From NCBI GenBank assembly GCA_030656575.1, contig JAUSPO010000104.1, positions 1-41,033 of the forward strand: 41,033 nucleotides of DNA, given 5' to 3'. The stretch comes from Bacillota bacterium (GTDB taxonomy: Bacteria; Bacillota; Dethiobacteria; DTU022; UBA8154). Shown here piece by piece: positions 16,567 through 26,400 of this stretch (position 1 is its first letter; each line of letters starts with the position of its first letter). Both the position numbers and the translations under genes were made by a program. Below the pieces are notes generated by a model, which saw nothing but the letters and a program-made list of their open reading frames with translations, had not been told where the DNA came from and did no database searches.

Positions 16567-18270
16567 TTGGAAGCAAATAAAGAAAATTTGTGGATGGCAA
16601 ATTATGAAAAGGGCATCAAATCATCCCTGCAGTATCCTGAAATACCGGTTTTTCATCTGCTGGAGCGCGCCGTCAGAAGATACCCCCAGAGGGTGGCAAC
16701 CAACTTTAACGGGGCTACAATGTCTTACCGTGACCTGTTTGCCCAGGTAAACAAGCTGGCTGCCGCATTGGCAGGGCTGGAAATAAAAAAGGGCGATCGC
16801 GTTGGAGTAATTATGCCCAACTGTCCCCAGGCAGTGATCAGTTATTTTGCCATATTACAGCTGGGAGCAGTTGCTGTTTTTATCAACCCCATTCATGTTG
16901 AGTTGGAAATTGTTTTTCAGATCAATGATGCAGGGATAAAAAATCTGATTATCATTGACAGCAGCTATCGTAAGATTTCGAACATAAAGGATAAGATTAA
17001 TCTTGATAACCTGATTGTAACCGGCATTCATGATTATCTTACCTTTCCATATAATGTTCTTTACCCCCTCAAGCAAAAAAGTGACGGAAGAGCAGCGGAG
17101 ATATCATATCGAAAAGGGTTATACTCTTTTGCCAAGTTAATTAAAAATGCACCATCACGGCCTGTTGATGCGGTGAAGATAAACCCCAGGGAGGATCTCG
17201 CGGTTCTACAGTATACGGGAGGAATCACGGGCACACCAAAAGGTGCAATGATTACCCATTATAATATGGTTGCCAATGTTACCCAGTTTAGAGAGTGGTA
17301 TTCAGGGTGTAAGGGAGGCGAAGAACGTGTTCTTAGCGTGCTGCCGTTTTCCCACATTTACGGCCTGACCTGTGTTTTAAATTTTGGTGTCTATATTGGT
17401 GCCACCCTTATTTTAATGCCGCGCTTTGACATAGACAAGGTTTTAAAAATTATCAACAAAAGCCGTCCCAGCTTTTTCCCCGGTGTACCAACAATGTACA
17501 TTGCTATAAATAATCATCCGGATGTGAAAAAATACGATATTTCATCCATTGATTTCTGCATTTGCGGTGCTGCTCCCCTGCCCATGGATGTTCAGGATAA
17601 ATTTGAACAGCTAACCGGTGCTAAATTGGTGGAAGGCTACGGTCTTACTGAGGCTTCTCCTATCACACACTGCAACCCTGTCAGGGGCAAAAGGAAGGTC
17701 GGAAGTATTGGACTGCCTCTTTCAGATACAATGGCAAAAATAGTTGATATGGAGACGGGCGAAAAGGAGATGGAAGTTGGGGAAGTGGGAGAACTTGTCA
17801 TATCCGGCCCACAGGTGATGAAGGGGTACTGGAACAATCCAGAGGAAACAGAAATGACGTTAAAGAATGGCTGGCTTTTCACTGGAGATATTGCCGAAAT
17901 GGACAAGGACGGCTATTTCTTTATCATAAACCGTAAGAAAGACATGATCATCTCCGGCGGTTATAATATCTACCCAAGAGAAGTGGAAGAAGTCCTCAAG
18001 CGTCACCCAAAGGTCCAGGAAGTAGTTGTTGTGGGTATTCCGGACGATTATTACGGGGAAGTCGTGAAAGCATTTGTTTATTCACGGGGAGCCACAAAAA
18101 TCCTGGAAGATGAATTGAGAGACTACTGTCTTAACAAGCTTGCTCCCTATAAAATACCGACTGTTTTCGAGATTAGTAAAGATAAACCTCACAAAAATAC
18201 AGGAGTAGGGCTTCGCCTCTCCCTGTCCAAAAAAAGGAAACGGATCCGTCCTGATAAGCAGGGCAAATAG
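16567..18270 (+). CDS. long-chain acyl-CoA synthetase-like ligase
   Basis: This AMP-forming ligase activates a carboxylic acid, probably a fatty acid, to its CoA thioester. At 567 residues it matches FadD/LcfA-type enzymes. The P-loop is YTGGITGTPKG (216-226), followed by VLPFSHIYGLT. The acceptor motif GYGLTEASP, the adenylate motif WLFTGDIAEMDKDGYF and the hinge KKDMIISGGYNIYPREVEEVL come next. The tail is unusual: instead of the common PRT(A/R)SGK motif with catalytic Lys it ends KPHKNTGVGLRLSLSKKRKR. The catalytic lysine assignment is therefore uncertain. TTG start behind AGGAGGGGG. It appears monocistronic. Confidence 0.9.
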   Translation: MEANKENLWMANYEKGIKSSLQYPEIPVFHLLERAVRRYPQRVATNFNGATMSYRDLFAQVNKLAAALAGLEIKKGDRVGVIMPNCPQAVISYFAILQLGAVAVFINPIHVELEIVFQINDAGIKNLIIIDSSYRKISNIKDKINLDNLIVTGIHDYLTFPYNVLYPLKQKSDGRAAEISYRKGLYSFAKLIKNAPSRPVDAVKINPREDLAVLQYTGGITGTPKGAMITHYNMVANVTQFREWYSGCKGGEERVLSVLPFSHIYGLTCVLNFGVYIGATLILMPRFDIDKVLKIINKSRPSFFPGVPTMYIAINNHPDVKKYDISSIDFCICGAAPLPMDVQDKFEQLTGAKLVEGYGLTEASPITHCNPVRGKRKVGSIGLPLSDTMAKIVDMETGEKEMEVGEVGELVISGPQVMKGYWNNPEETEMTLKNGWLFTGDIAEMDKDGYFFIINRKKDMIISGGYNIYPREVEEVLKRHPKVQEVVVVGIPDDYYGEVVKAFVYSRGATKILEDELRDYCLNKLAPYKIPTVFEISKDKPHKNTGVGLRLSLSKKRKRIRPDKQGK

Positions 18271-18495
18271 TTAGGCTGCTTGCGGGTTCAGCTTAGTACT
18301 GCCAGCAGTCTTTCCCGCAGTGGTTGCCTGACTGGCTGCCGGTATAAGCCCCCGGCGGAAATATGTATGAACGGTTACATTTAAAAAGATAATAAGGTAT
18401 AGCTATGTGAGAATATTTTTCTGCTTTGAGAATAATTCACTAATTATACCCTATTTTACTTTATTATGTAACTTTCATTTTAAGGAGGGTTTCCC

Positions 18496-19329
18496 TTGAG
18501 CATAATTATGGCCGGTATATCTCCTCACCCCGCGCTTCTCATCCCGGAAGTTGGAGGAAGAGAGATATCAAAGGTAAGAAATACTGTGGAATCTTTAAAA
18601 ACACTGGCAGGCCGCATAGCGGCTCTCCGTGCCGACACGGTTGTTTTTATAACACCTCATGGCCCTATGTTCCGGGATGCTGTGGTGATCCTGGCAGAAG
18701 AAAAACTTGAAGGGGATTTCAAAAATTTCGGAGCGCCGCAGGTAAAACTGCAGGTTAAAAATGATCTGGAGTTGGTAAGCTCTATTGCAGAAGAAAGTGA
18801 GAAAGAGCAGCTGGATCTGGTTTTATTGAAGAAAGATAACTCTTATTTTTTACGGGACGAAACAACCTTGGATCACGGCATCACAGTCCCCCTCTATTAT
18901 TTACAGGAAGCAGGTGCCGCAGAGCGTTGTGTGGCAGTCACTTTTGCCATGCTTTCTTTTTCTGATCTATTTCGTTTTGGAATTGCGTTGAAAAGAGCTG
19001 TGGATAATTCAGGGCGAAAGGTGGCTGTGGTAGCCAGCGGTGATCTTTCTCACCGCCTCACCAGCGATGCACCCGCAGGGTATAGCCCCCGGGGACAGGA
19101 ATATGATCAGAAAGTAGTCGATTTCCTTAAGACTTACCAGGTAGAAAAGTTATTATCAATAGATCCAGAGTTGGTTTCAGCCGCGGGGGAATGCGGGCTG
19201 CGATCTTTTATCATTATGCTGGGGAGTCTTTTTGGACAGAAAATAAGATCTGAGATTCTGTCATATGAAGGCCCTTTCGGGGTCGGTTATTTAGTGGCTG
19301 CGTTTACACCTGAGTATAAGGAGGACTGA
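18496..19329 (+). CDS. AmmeMemoRadiSam system protein B (LigB/Memo-like)
   Basis: This protein of the class III extradiol dioxygenase/Memo superfamily is the first gene of a three-gene cassette. Histidines resembling the metal site occur in GISPHPALL, VVFITPHGPMF, LDHGITVPLYY and the SGDLSH motif. At 277 residues it fits the LigB-like group. In some Firmicutes this domain is fused to AMMECR1; here the two are separate genes, 6 bp apart. TTG start at 18496 behind AAGGAGGG. True ring-cleavage activity should not be assumed, because Memo-type members often lack it. Function of the cassette is not deducible from the sequence. Confidence 0.87.
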   Translation: MSIIMAGISPHPALLIPEVGGREISKVRNTVESLKTLAGRIAALRADTVVFITPHGPMFRDAVVILAEEKLEGDFKNFGAPQVKLQVKNDLELVSSIAEESEKEQLDLVLLKKDNSYFLRDETTLDHGITVPLYYLQEAGAAERCVAVTFAMLSFSDLFRFGIALKRAVDNSGRKVAVVASGDLSHRLTSDAPAGYSPRGQEYDQKVVDFLKTYQVEKLLSIDPELVSAAGECGLRSFIIMLGSLFGQKIRSEILSYEGPFGVGYLVAAFTPEYKED

Positions 19330-19335
19330 CCGGCT

Positions 19336-19854
19336 TTGAATGAGAAAGGCACGATTTTTACAGAGATTGCACGGGGGGCACTTGAAAGCAGTGTTAAGGG
19401 GAAAAAGAAATTTCCCATTAACCCGGATCTTCCTCCGGAGTTGGAAAGGCCGGGGGCTGCTTTTGTTTCTCTTAAAAAAAGAGGTGCTTTGAGGGGCTGT
19501 ATCGGCACCATAAGTCCTGTCAAAAAAACTCTGGCCATGGAAATTGCCGCAAACGCTGTCAGTGCCGGTTTAAAAGATCCCAGGTTTCCACCTGTTTCAG
19601 AGGACGAGCTCGATGAGCTTACTTACAGTGTAGATGTTCTTACAGAACCGGAAAAGGTTGAAAACATTTCTGATCTTGACCCTCTTCGCTTTGGTGTGAT
19701 AGTGCGAAGAGGGAACCGAAGGGGTTTGCTCCTTCCGGCTCTCGAAGGAATCACTACAGCTGAGCAGCAGCTGGATATTGCCAGACAAAAAGCAGGGATA
19801 TTACCGGAAGAGCCAGTAGAGATTTTCCGGTTTGAGGTAAAACGTTACTTTTGA
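19336..19854 (+). CDS. AmmeMemoRadiSam system protein A (AMMECR1)
   Basis: AMMECR1-domain protein of 172 residues. Family motifs seen are AAFVSLKKRGALRGCIGTI (the LRGC core) and ANAVSAGLKDPRFPPVSEDELDEL. A YSVDVLTEPEKV segment and GLLLPALEGITT follow. Starts at TTG 19336; the GGAGG at the end of the preceding gene serves as its ribosome site, so expression is likely coupled. A radical SAM gene follows 21 bp later. The biochemical role of AMMECR1 is uncertain; its conserved Cys suggests a catalytic or carrier role. Confidence 0.93.
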   Translation: MNEKGTIFTEIARGALESSVKGKKKFPINPDLPPELERPGAAFVSLKKRGALRGCIGTISPVKKTLAMEIAANAVSAGLKDPRFPPVSEDELDELTYSVDVLTEPEKVENISDLDPLRFGVIVRRGNRRGLLLPALEGITTAEQQLDIARQKAGILPEEPVEIFRFEVKRYF

Positions 19855-19875
19855 CATAAAGGGGATGAAGGAAAT

Positions 19876-20892
19876 ATGCATGAGGCACGCTACTACTCCA
19901 GAGAAGGGCATGTAATTTTATGTAAGCTTTGTCCCCAGGAGTGTCACCTTACGGACGAACAGGAAGGAATATGTGGCGCGCGAAGGTTTGAGGATGGGAG
20001 ACTTGTCACACTGAACTATGGCTTATGCTGCTCTCTCTCTGTCGATCCCATCGAAAAAAAACCTCTTTATCATTTTTATCCCGGGTATGAAATACTATCA
20101 ACGGGCACGGCAGGATGTAATCTGCACTGTTCTTTCTGCCAGAACTGGACCCTGGCAAGAGGAGGGAAAAACCAGGAGCTGGAAGAGATTACAGGGGAAG
20201 ATTTTCTGGAAATCCTTAAAAACCGGCCTGAAAGGCAGTTGGGGTTGGCCTATACATATAACGAACCGACTATCTGGTACGAATATGTCCGCGATACTTC
20301 CCAGCTCATGGCGGAGAGCGGCTATAAAAACGTTCTGGTCAGCAACGGCTTAATCAACAAAGAACCCCTTCAGGAACTGCTGCCTTATATTGACGCGATC
20401 AATATCGATGTTAAGGCATTTAATGACAGCTTTTACATCCGCCATTGCAAAGGGACGGGGCTGAGTGATGTTTTACGTACTGTGGAACAATGCCTGCCAA
20501 GCTGTCATGTGGAAATTACGTACCTGATCATTACCTCATTGAATGACAGCCCTCAGGAAATTGGAAGTTTTATCGATTGGGTGGCGTCTTTGGATAAAGA
20601 GATTCCTGTACACTTCAGCCGTTATTTCCCCAGTTACCGCATGGATCTTCCCCCTACACCCCTGCAGACTATGCAAAATGCCTGGGAAATAGCAAGAGAG
20701 AAACTATCTTATGTATACCTTGGAAATGTCATGGATCAGGAGCGAAGTGCCACATACTGCTCTGAATGCAGCAACCTTCTTATAACCCGCAAGGGATACC
20801 GAATTAAAAATGAGGGGTTAAAAAGAAACATTTGTCAAAACTGTGGTAATACTATTAAGCTAACAGGGCATATTTATGGAGAGGAGAGTTAA
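19876..20892 (+). CDS. amrS: AmmeMemoRadiSam system radical SAM enzyme
   Basis: Radical SAM protein of 338 residues. The SAM-cluster motif is C81-NLH-C85-SF-C88, followed by QNW. Extra cysteines surround it: an N-terminal set (CKLCPQEC at 16-23, then GICGARR) and a C-terminal zinc-ribbon-like pair (CSEC and CQNC). The organisation resembles pyruvate formate-lyase activating enzyme-like proteins of this system. GGGGATGAAGG precedes the ATG. It completes the B-A-radical SAM cassette, which is one transcript by spacing. Substrate unknown; ORF content suggests a protein or cofactor modification. Confidence 0.92.
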   Translation: MHEARYYSREGHVILCKLCPQECHLTDEQEGICGARRFEDGRLVTLNYGLCCSLSVDPIEKKPLYHFYPGYEILSTGTAGCNLHCSFCQNWTLARGGKNQELEEITGEDFLEILKNRPERQLGLAYTYNEPTIWYEYVRDTSQLMAESGYKNVLVSNGLINKEPLQELLPYIDAINIDVKAFNDSFYIRHCKGTGLSDVLRTVEQCLPSCHVEITYLIITSLNDSPQEIGSFIDWVASLDKEIPVHFSRYFPSYRMDLPPTPLQTMQNAWEIAREKLSYVYLGNVMDQERSATYCSECSNLLITRKGYRIKNEGLKRNICQNCGNTIKLTGHIYGEES

Positions 20893-21176
<284 letters not shown>

Positions 21177-22511
21177 ATCGAAACGATATTGGAGTGGTTT
21201 CACAATACTGCTATCGTTCTTCCTTTGACCTTTTTAATACTTGCTGTGGGGATATTTCTTACATTCAGACTACAGCTGATCCAGCTAAGGCGTTTTTTCT
21301 ATATTTTAAAAAACACTCTGGGCAGCCTATCTGCAGCAGCAGGAGGCAGAAAGGCTTCCGGTGAGATAACTCCTTTTCAGGCGCTTACCACTGCCCTGGC
21401 TGCCACTGTCGGTACGGGAAATATCGCCGGTGTTGCCACGGCTATTTTTTTAGGAGGGCCTGGAGCTATTTTCTGGATGTGGGTTTCTGCTTTTTTTGGA
21501 ATGGCCATTAAGTACAGTGAGATAGTCCTTGCTGTTCATTATCGCACCACTGTTGGGGGAAGCATTGCAGGAGGCCCTATGTACTTCCTGGAAAAAGGTT
21601 TGAGGAAGCCATTTCTTGCAGTACTTTTTGCTGCTTTTGGTGCTCTGGCTGCCTTTGGTATCGGCAATATGGTGCAGGCCAATTCCGTAGCCGATGCTGT
21701 CAGGGCAAGCTTCGGGGTACCTGTATATATTACCGGTTTTATCCTTGCTTTTCTCAGCGGCCTGATCATTTTAGGGGGCATCAAACGGATTGCGCTGATC
21801 ACTTCGTCTATAGTCCCCTTTATGGCCTTTTTTTATATTTCTGCGAGCTTACTTATCTTGTTTTTCTTCAGGCAGCAAATTCCAGAGGCATTGGGGCACA
21901 TTTTCGTAGGGGCATTTTCAGGTCAGGCAGCGGTAGGCGGTGTGGCCGGAGCTACGGTCTTAAGTGCCTGGCGTTATGGTATTTCCCGGGGAATATTTAC
22001 GAACGAAGCAGGCCTGGGGAGTGCTTCCATAGCACATGCCGCCGCACGCACCACTCATCCTGTCAGACAGGGGATCTGGGGTGTAATGGAAGTTTTTATT
22101 GATACACACGTCGTCTGCACGATGACAGCACTGGTCTTACTGACAACGGGAGCCTGGGAAACGGGACTGGATGGGGCTTCTATGACGGTGGAAGCATTTA
22201 GCCGTGGGATCCCTGGAAACCTTGGTCAATATGTGGTAACGATCGGTTTAATATTTTTTGCTTTTTCAACAGTGCTGAGCTGGGCCTACTATGGGGAAAA
22301 ATGTATGGAATATCTTCTTGGAAACCGGTCGGTGAGATTTTACCGTGCCTTCTGGATTCTTTTCATATTTGTGGGTTCCCTGGGTGGGTTAAGGGCAGTC
22401 TGGGCTTTGGCGGATATTCTAAACGGTTTAATGGCATTTCCCAATCTAGTGGGCCTTTTAGGACTTAGTGGAGTACTCAGTAGGCTTACCAGAGAATATT
22501 TTGCCAGGTAA
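21177..22511 (+). CDS. alanine/glycine:cation symporter (AGCS family)
   Basis: Sodium-coupled amino-acid uptake protein with about 10-11 membrane helices. Family signatures include ATVGTGNIAGVATAIFLGGPGAIFWMW and GGPMYFLEKGL. FTNEAGLGSASIAHAAA, FAFSTVLSWAYYGE and the C-terminal helices follow. The TTG at 21189 has no properly spaced ribosome site. Reading back in frame gives ATC-GAA-ACG-ATA-TTG-GAG, i.e. METILEWF if ATC is the start. METIL is the common AGCS N-terminus, and ATC at 21177 lies 9 bases after AGGGGG (21162-21167). I therefore place the start at 21177, as a rare ATC initiation or an ATG changed by mutation or error. Confidence 0.85.
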   Translation: METILEWFHNTAIVLPLTFLILAVGIFLTFRLQLIQLRRFFYILKNTLGSLSAAAGGRKASGEITPFQALTTALAATVGTGNIAGVATAIFLGGPGAIFWMWVSAFFGMAIKYSEIVLAVHYRTTVGGSIAGGPMYFLEKGLRKPFLAVLFAAFGALAAFGIGNMVQANSVADAVRASFGVPVYITGFILAFLSGLIILGGIKRIALITSSIVPFMAFFYISASLLILFFFRQQIPEALGHIFVGAFSGQAAVGGVAGATVLSAWRYGISRGIFTNEAGLGSASIAHAAARTTHPVRQGIWGVMEVFIDTHVVCTMTALVLLTTGAWETGLDGASMTVEAFSRGIPGNLGQYVVTIGLIFFAFSTVLSWAYYGEKCMEYLLGNRSVRFYRAFWILFIFVGSLGGLRAVWALADILNGLMAFPNLVGLLGLSGVLSRLTREYFAR

Positions 22512-22577
22512 TCTTTTCAAAAAAAAGACAATTTAAAAAGGATTTGGCTGTAATAAGTCGAATTTAAAAAAAGGTAA

Positions 22578-23459
22578 ATGCACGATGGGAGTATGGGAGT
22601 TGGTTCTCTGATGTGGGAGCAAATTTTATCCGGAATTACTCATTTACGTGTGGGTTGGCGTGACATATTAGACGTTGTCATCATTTCCTACACTTTTTAC
22701 CGTCTTATTCTCCTGATCAGGGGGACCCGGGCGGAACAGCTGGTTAAAGGCCTTATTGTTCTTTTAGTTGCCCTGCTTATCAGTAATCTGCTGGGTTTAA
22801 GGACTATTAACTGGCTCTTGCAGGGACTCATGACTATGAGTCTTGTTGCCATTCCTATTATATTTCAGCCCGAACTAAGAAGAGCTCTGGAGCAGCTGGG
22901 CAGAGGCAGGCTGTTTCAAAGGACATATGATTTTGAGGATGAAGATTTGCGGGAAGTGCTTGAAGAACTGCTCAAGGCTATCCCCGTAATGGTTAAGAAA
23001 AAAATCGGGGCTCTCATTATCCTGGAAAGAGAAACCGGTTTAAAAGATATCATTGAAACCGGCATAAGAATAGATGGCGTGATGACAGCTGAACTCTTAA
23101 TTAATATTTTTATGCCCCGTAGTCCTCTCCACGACGGTGCCGTGATTATCAGGGGTAAGTCAGTGGCCGCTGCAGGGTGTTACCTGCCTTTTACAGAGAA
23201 TCCTAATCTGAGCAAGGAACTGGGTACAAGGCACCGGGCGGGAATCGGAATTACAGAAATATCCGATGCAATCGGTATTATTATTTCGGAGGAGACGGGA
23301 GTTATCTCCCTTGCCCATAATGGAAAACTGACCCGTTATCTGGATGAAAAAACACTGCGCAGTACACTATTGAATTTTTATTCTTCAGTAAGAAAAAAGA
23401 AAAGAATTTCTTCAATCTTGCCCTGGAGGTTTGCGGACAACAATGGGGACGATGAATAA
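22578..23459 (+). CDS. cdaA: diadenylate cyclase CdaA (DisA_N domain)
   Basis: Membrane-bound enzyme that makes c-di-AMP from two ATP, controlling potassium, osmotic and wall homeostasis. Three N-terminal membrane helices (about 30-95) precede the cyclase domain. Catalytic motifs are DGA at 186-188 (LHDGAVIIRG) and RHR at 218-220 (GTRHRAGIG). IPIIFQPELRRALEQLGRG is highly typical. The 5' end has several in-frame ATGs (22578, 22593, 22611). The last, giving MWEQILSG, is preceded by GGGAG and would be nearer the usual CdaA length. It overlaps the cdaR frame, so the two are coupled. Confidence 0.95.
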   Translation: MHDGSMGVGSLMWEQILSGITHLRVGWRDILDVVIISYTFYRLILLIRGTRAEQLVKGLIVLLVALLISNLLGLRTINWLLQGLMTMSLVAIPIIFQPELRRALEQLGRGRLFQRTYDFEDEDLREVLEELLKAIPVMVKKKIGALIILERETGLKDIIETGIRIDGVMTAELLINIFMPRSPLHDGAVIIRGKSVAAAGCYLPFTENPNLSKELGTRHRAGIGITEISDAIGIIISEETGVISLAHNGKLTRYLDEKTLRSTLLNFYSSVRKKKRISSILPWRFADNNGDDE

Positions 23460-24372
23460 GAAACTTACAGATAACCCAAATTTTATAAAGGTTCTTTCTA
23501 TTTTTCTTGCTTTGATTCTCTGGTTTTTTGTTTCAGGGGACAGGCAGGATGCCCTGGGCAATGAAGTGCGCCTTACTTTTACCAATATCCCCCTTGCATA
23601 CCGTAACCTGGGCCAGGACCTGGCGATCACAGGGATTCAGGAGAGCGTTACCCTTTCGCTGCAGGGGGTTCCCCAGGCTTTTGACGGGTTAACACCTGCT
23701 CACCTGGAAGCATACGTAGATCTTAACGGAAAAAAAGAGGGACATCATGAAATCCGTATTAATGCCGTTGCTCCACGGGGTGTAAGTATTGTTAGCATCA
23801 ACCCGGCAAAGGTCAATATTGTCCTCGAGGATCTTATTACCAGGCAGATGACCGTGGAAAGCATCCTGCAGGGAAAGCCCGGGGGAGGATTAGTTGTTGA
23901 CGAGGTTAATTTTACCCCTGGGGAAGTGTTTATCAGGGGTCGACTCCCCAAGGTTGACCTTATCAATAAAGTTGTTTTTAGGCTGAATATCAGCAATGCA
24001 GAAGATAGTATTGTTGACAATGCCAGGCTTGAGCCCCTGGACAGCAGGGGTAACTTTATCCAGGGAATAACCATCATTCCGGAGCAGGTAGAAGTAGTGG
24101 TCAGCTTTGTGCTGCCGCAAAAAGATATTCCTGTGGAAGTATCTTTGAAAAGTAACGGTAGTATGGTGGATACCATTACTGTTGAGCCATCAATTGTAAG
24201 GGTAAAGGCTCCCGGTGATCTTCTTGATGGTATTACTGCCATCTATACGGAGGAGATCGATCTTGAAGGGCGTGATTCTGCCTTTAGCATTGATGTGCCT
24301 CTCGTTTTTCCGGAAGGATTCATTCCCATTGATCACCATACGGTGAGGGTGAGAATTTACCTGCTTGATTAA
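23443..24372 (+). CDS. cdaR: YbbR-domain regulator CdaR
   Basis: CdaR is anchored in the membrane with extracytoplasmic YbbR domains and modulates CdaA. The N-terminal helix is visible (FIKVLSIFLALILWFFVSG), followed by three or so YbbR repeats. Telltale segments are LRLTFTNIPLAYRN-like at the start of the first repeat, then VNFTPGEVFIRGRL and ISNAEDSIVDNARLEPLDSRG. The frame opens at TTG 23431 immediately after GGAGGT. ATG 23443, 12 bases downstream of that site, is the more plausible start; ATG 23452 is possible. The gene overlaps cdaA by 17 bp. Confidence 0.9.
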   Translation: MGTMNKKLTDNPNFIKVLSIFLALILWFFVSGDRQDALGNEVRLTFTNIPLAYRNLGQDLAITGIQESVTLSLQGVPQAFDGLTPAHLEAYVDLNGKKEGHHEIRINAVAPRGVSIVSINPAKVNIVLEDLITRQMTVESILQGKPGGGLVVDEVNFTPGEVFIRGRLPKVDLINKVVFRLNISNAEDSIVDNARLEPLDSRGNFIQGITIIPEQVEVVVSFVLPQKDIPVEVSLKSNGSMVDTITVEPSIVRVKAPGDLLDGITAIYTEEIDLEGRDSAFSIDVPLVFPEGFIPIDHHTVRVRIYLLD

Positions 24373-24502
24373 GAATAGAAATAATTATATGGTAGGCTGC
24401 AACCATGATATGCCTTGCTGTTGTGACCCGGAATTGCATGCACCCAATCTAGGACAAAAGCATAGAAATATACAGCTGATAATACTGACTGGAGGATAAA
24501 AT

Positions 24503-26332
24503 ATGTGCGGTATTGTAGGATACATTGGGGAGCAGGAGGCTTATCCCATTCTTCTTGAAGGACTGAAAAAATTGGAGTACCGGGGATATGATTCCGCCGG
24601 TGTTGCTTTACTGTCCCGGGAAGGTTTAAAGATTATCAAGGCCAAAGGAGAGATTGCCGCATTAGAGAAGAAAGTGGGACAGAGATTTCCGGACGGGAAT
24701 ACTGGTATAGGGCATACGAGGTGGGCTACCCATGGTGTTCCCTCAGATTCAAATGCTCACCCCCATTGTGCCTGCACCGAGGATTTCACAGTAGTGCACA
24801 ATGGTATTATTGAAAACTACCTCGCCCTACGCCTCTGGCTGGAAGAAAAGGGCCACCATTTTTCATCTGAAACTGACACGGAAGTACTTGCGCACCTTGT
24901 AGAGCATTACTATAACGGTGATCTGCTGAAAACTGTGCAGGAAGCAATGAAAAGTGTGGAGGGCTCATTTGCTATGGTGGCAATGTGCCAGAGTGAAACA
25001 GATAAGCTGGTTTGTGCCCGTAAGGACAGTCCCCTCATCATCGGAGTGGGGGAGGGTGAAAATTTTATAGCCTCCGATGTTCCGGCAATTATCAGCCATA
25101 CACGTAAGATCTATATCCTGGAAGACGGTGAATTTGCTGTCGTTACATCCTCATCAGTGGATATTTTTACTGCAGAAGATACTTTAATTAAAAAAGAAAT
25201 AAGGGAGATAACCTGGGATGCTGTTGCTGCAGAAAAAGCCGGCTATCAGCATTTCATGCTCAAAGAAATTATGGAACAGCCCCAGGCCCTTCGCGAAACA
25301 ATGCGCGGCCGGCTGTTAAACGGCGGAAGAGAGATTAATCTTGCAGAGCTGTATCTTACTTCCGAGGAAATGAATGATATTTCCAAAATATATATTGTGG
25401 CCTGCGGCACGGCCTATCATGCAGGACTTGTTGGCAAGTATGTCATGGAAAAAATCCTGCGTCTGCCCGTGGATGTGGACCTGGCCTCAGAGTTCCGTTA
25501 CCGTGACCCCCTGTTGGATGAAAAGACCATGGTGATCGTGATCAGCCAATCCGGTGAAACAGCAGATACGCTGGCTGCATTAAGGCTGGCTAGAAGCAGG
25601 GGAAACAAGGTGCTGGCTATTACTAATGTTGTGGGCAGTTCCGTAGCCCGTGAAGCCGATAGGGCCTTTTTTACCTGGGCCGGGCCGGAGATCGCTGTAG
25701 CCTCTACTAAAGCTTTCCTTACGCAGCTCCTTTCCCTTTATCTGTTAACCCTTTACCTGGCGAAAGCACGGGGTGCCCTGGATGAGGATTCCTTTGAATG
25801 TGCCGGGAAAGCGCTCTTTGATCTTCCCGCTAAGGTGGAAGCGATTCTAAGCAGAGAACAGGAGATTGAGGAGATTGCTGGCTATGTGAGTAAATGGGGA
25901 AGCACTTTCTTTGTGGGCAGGAACCTGGACTTTGCTGTGGCTATGGAAGGAGCCCTTAAGCTGAAGGAAATCTCCTACATCCATGCTGAGGCTTATGCCT
26001 CCGGAGAGTTAAAACACGGTACCCTTGCCCTCATCGTAGAAGGTATCCCGGTGATCGCGCTCCTTACCCAGAAGGCCGTCCTGGAAAAATCAATGAGCAA
26101 TATTAAGGAGGTCAAGGCCCGCAGCGGTTACGTGATCTGCTTTGCCCAGGAAGGTGCCGAAGGTCTGCAAAACGAAGTTGATCACATTTTCTACCTGCCT
26201 GCCACAGAGGACTTTCTTACGCCAATACTATCCGTTGTTCCTCTCCAGCTCCTGGCTTACTACACTGCAGTGGCCCGCTGCTGCTCTGTCGACAAGCCCC
26301 GCAACCTGGCAAAAAGCGTCACAGTGGAGTAA
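24503..26332 (+). CDS. glmS: glutamine-fructose-6-phosphate aminotransferase
   Basis: GlmS makes glucosamine-6-phosphate, the first committed step to UDP-GlcNAc and peptidoglycan. Cys2 of MCGIVGYIG is the N-terminal nucleophile. The glutaminase domain shows EYRGYDSAG, GHTRWATHG and the DTEVLAHLVE region. Two SIS domains follow (about 290-425 and 455-590), with CGTAYHAG and SQSGETADT. The C-terminal LAKSVTVE is canonical. At 609 residues it is full length. GGAGG precedes the ATG. The 130-bp gap to cdaR contains neither glmM nor a recognisable glmS ribozyme. Confidence 0.97.
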   Translation: MCGIVGYIGEQEAYPILLEGLKKLEYRGYDSAGVALLSREGLKIIKAKGEIAALEKKVGQRFPDGNTGIGHTRWATHGVPSDSNAHPHCACTEDFTVVHNGIIENYLALRLWLEEKGHHFSSETDTEVLAHLVEHYYNGDLLKTVQEAMKSVEGSFAMVAMCQSETDKLVCARKDSPLIIGVGEGENFIASDVPAIISHTRKIYILEDGEFAVVTSSSVDIFTAEDTLIKKEIREITWDAVAAEKAGYQHFMLKEIMEQPQALRETMRGRLLNGGREINLAELYLTSEEMNDISKIYIVACGTAYHAGLVGKYVMEKILRLPVDVDLASEFRYRDPLLDEKTMVIVISQSGETADTLAALRLARSRGNKVLAITNVVGSSVAREADRAFFTWAGPEIAVASTKAFLTQLLSLYLLTLYLAKARGALDEDSFECAGKALFDLPAKVEAILSREQEIEEIAGYVSKWGSTFFVGRNLDFAVAMEGALKLKEISYIHAEAYASGELKHGTLALIVEGIPVIALLTQKAVLEKSMSNIKEVKARSGYVICFAQEGAEGLQNEVDHIFYLPATEDFLTPILSVVPLQLLAYYTAVARCCSVDKPRNLAKSVTVE

Positions 26333-26367
26333 GTGGGGGAAGTTATGGTGAGTTTGTTGTAGCACTC

Positions 26368-26400
26368 CGGACAAGGGGACGTTTCTCTTGTCCGTTATTT
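26368..26400 (+). terminator. glmS terminator made from the dispersed repeat
   Basis: CGGACAAG (26368-26375) pairs perfectly with CTTGTCCG (26387-26394) around GGGACGTTTCT, followed by TTATTTTT. The loop carries the core of the intergenic repeat family seen elsewhere in the window. Confidence 0.8.

Noticed and set aside
23745-24242. 165-codon minus-strand frame inside cdaR
   Set aside because: Low-complexity Ser/Thr-rich shadow of the YbbR repeats; no independent evidence.
24373-24502. glmS ribozyme upstream of glmS
   Set aside because: The gap is only 130 bp and the conserved ribozyme core could not be found.
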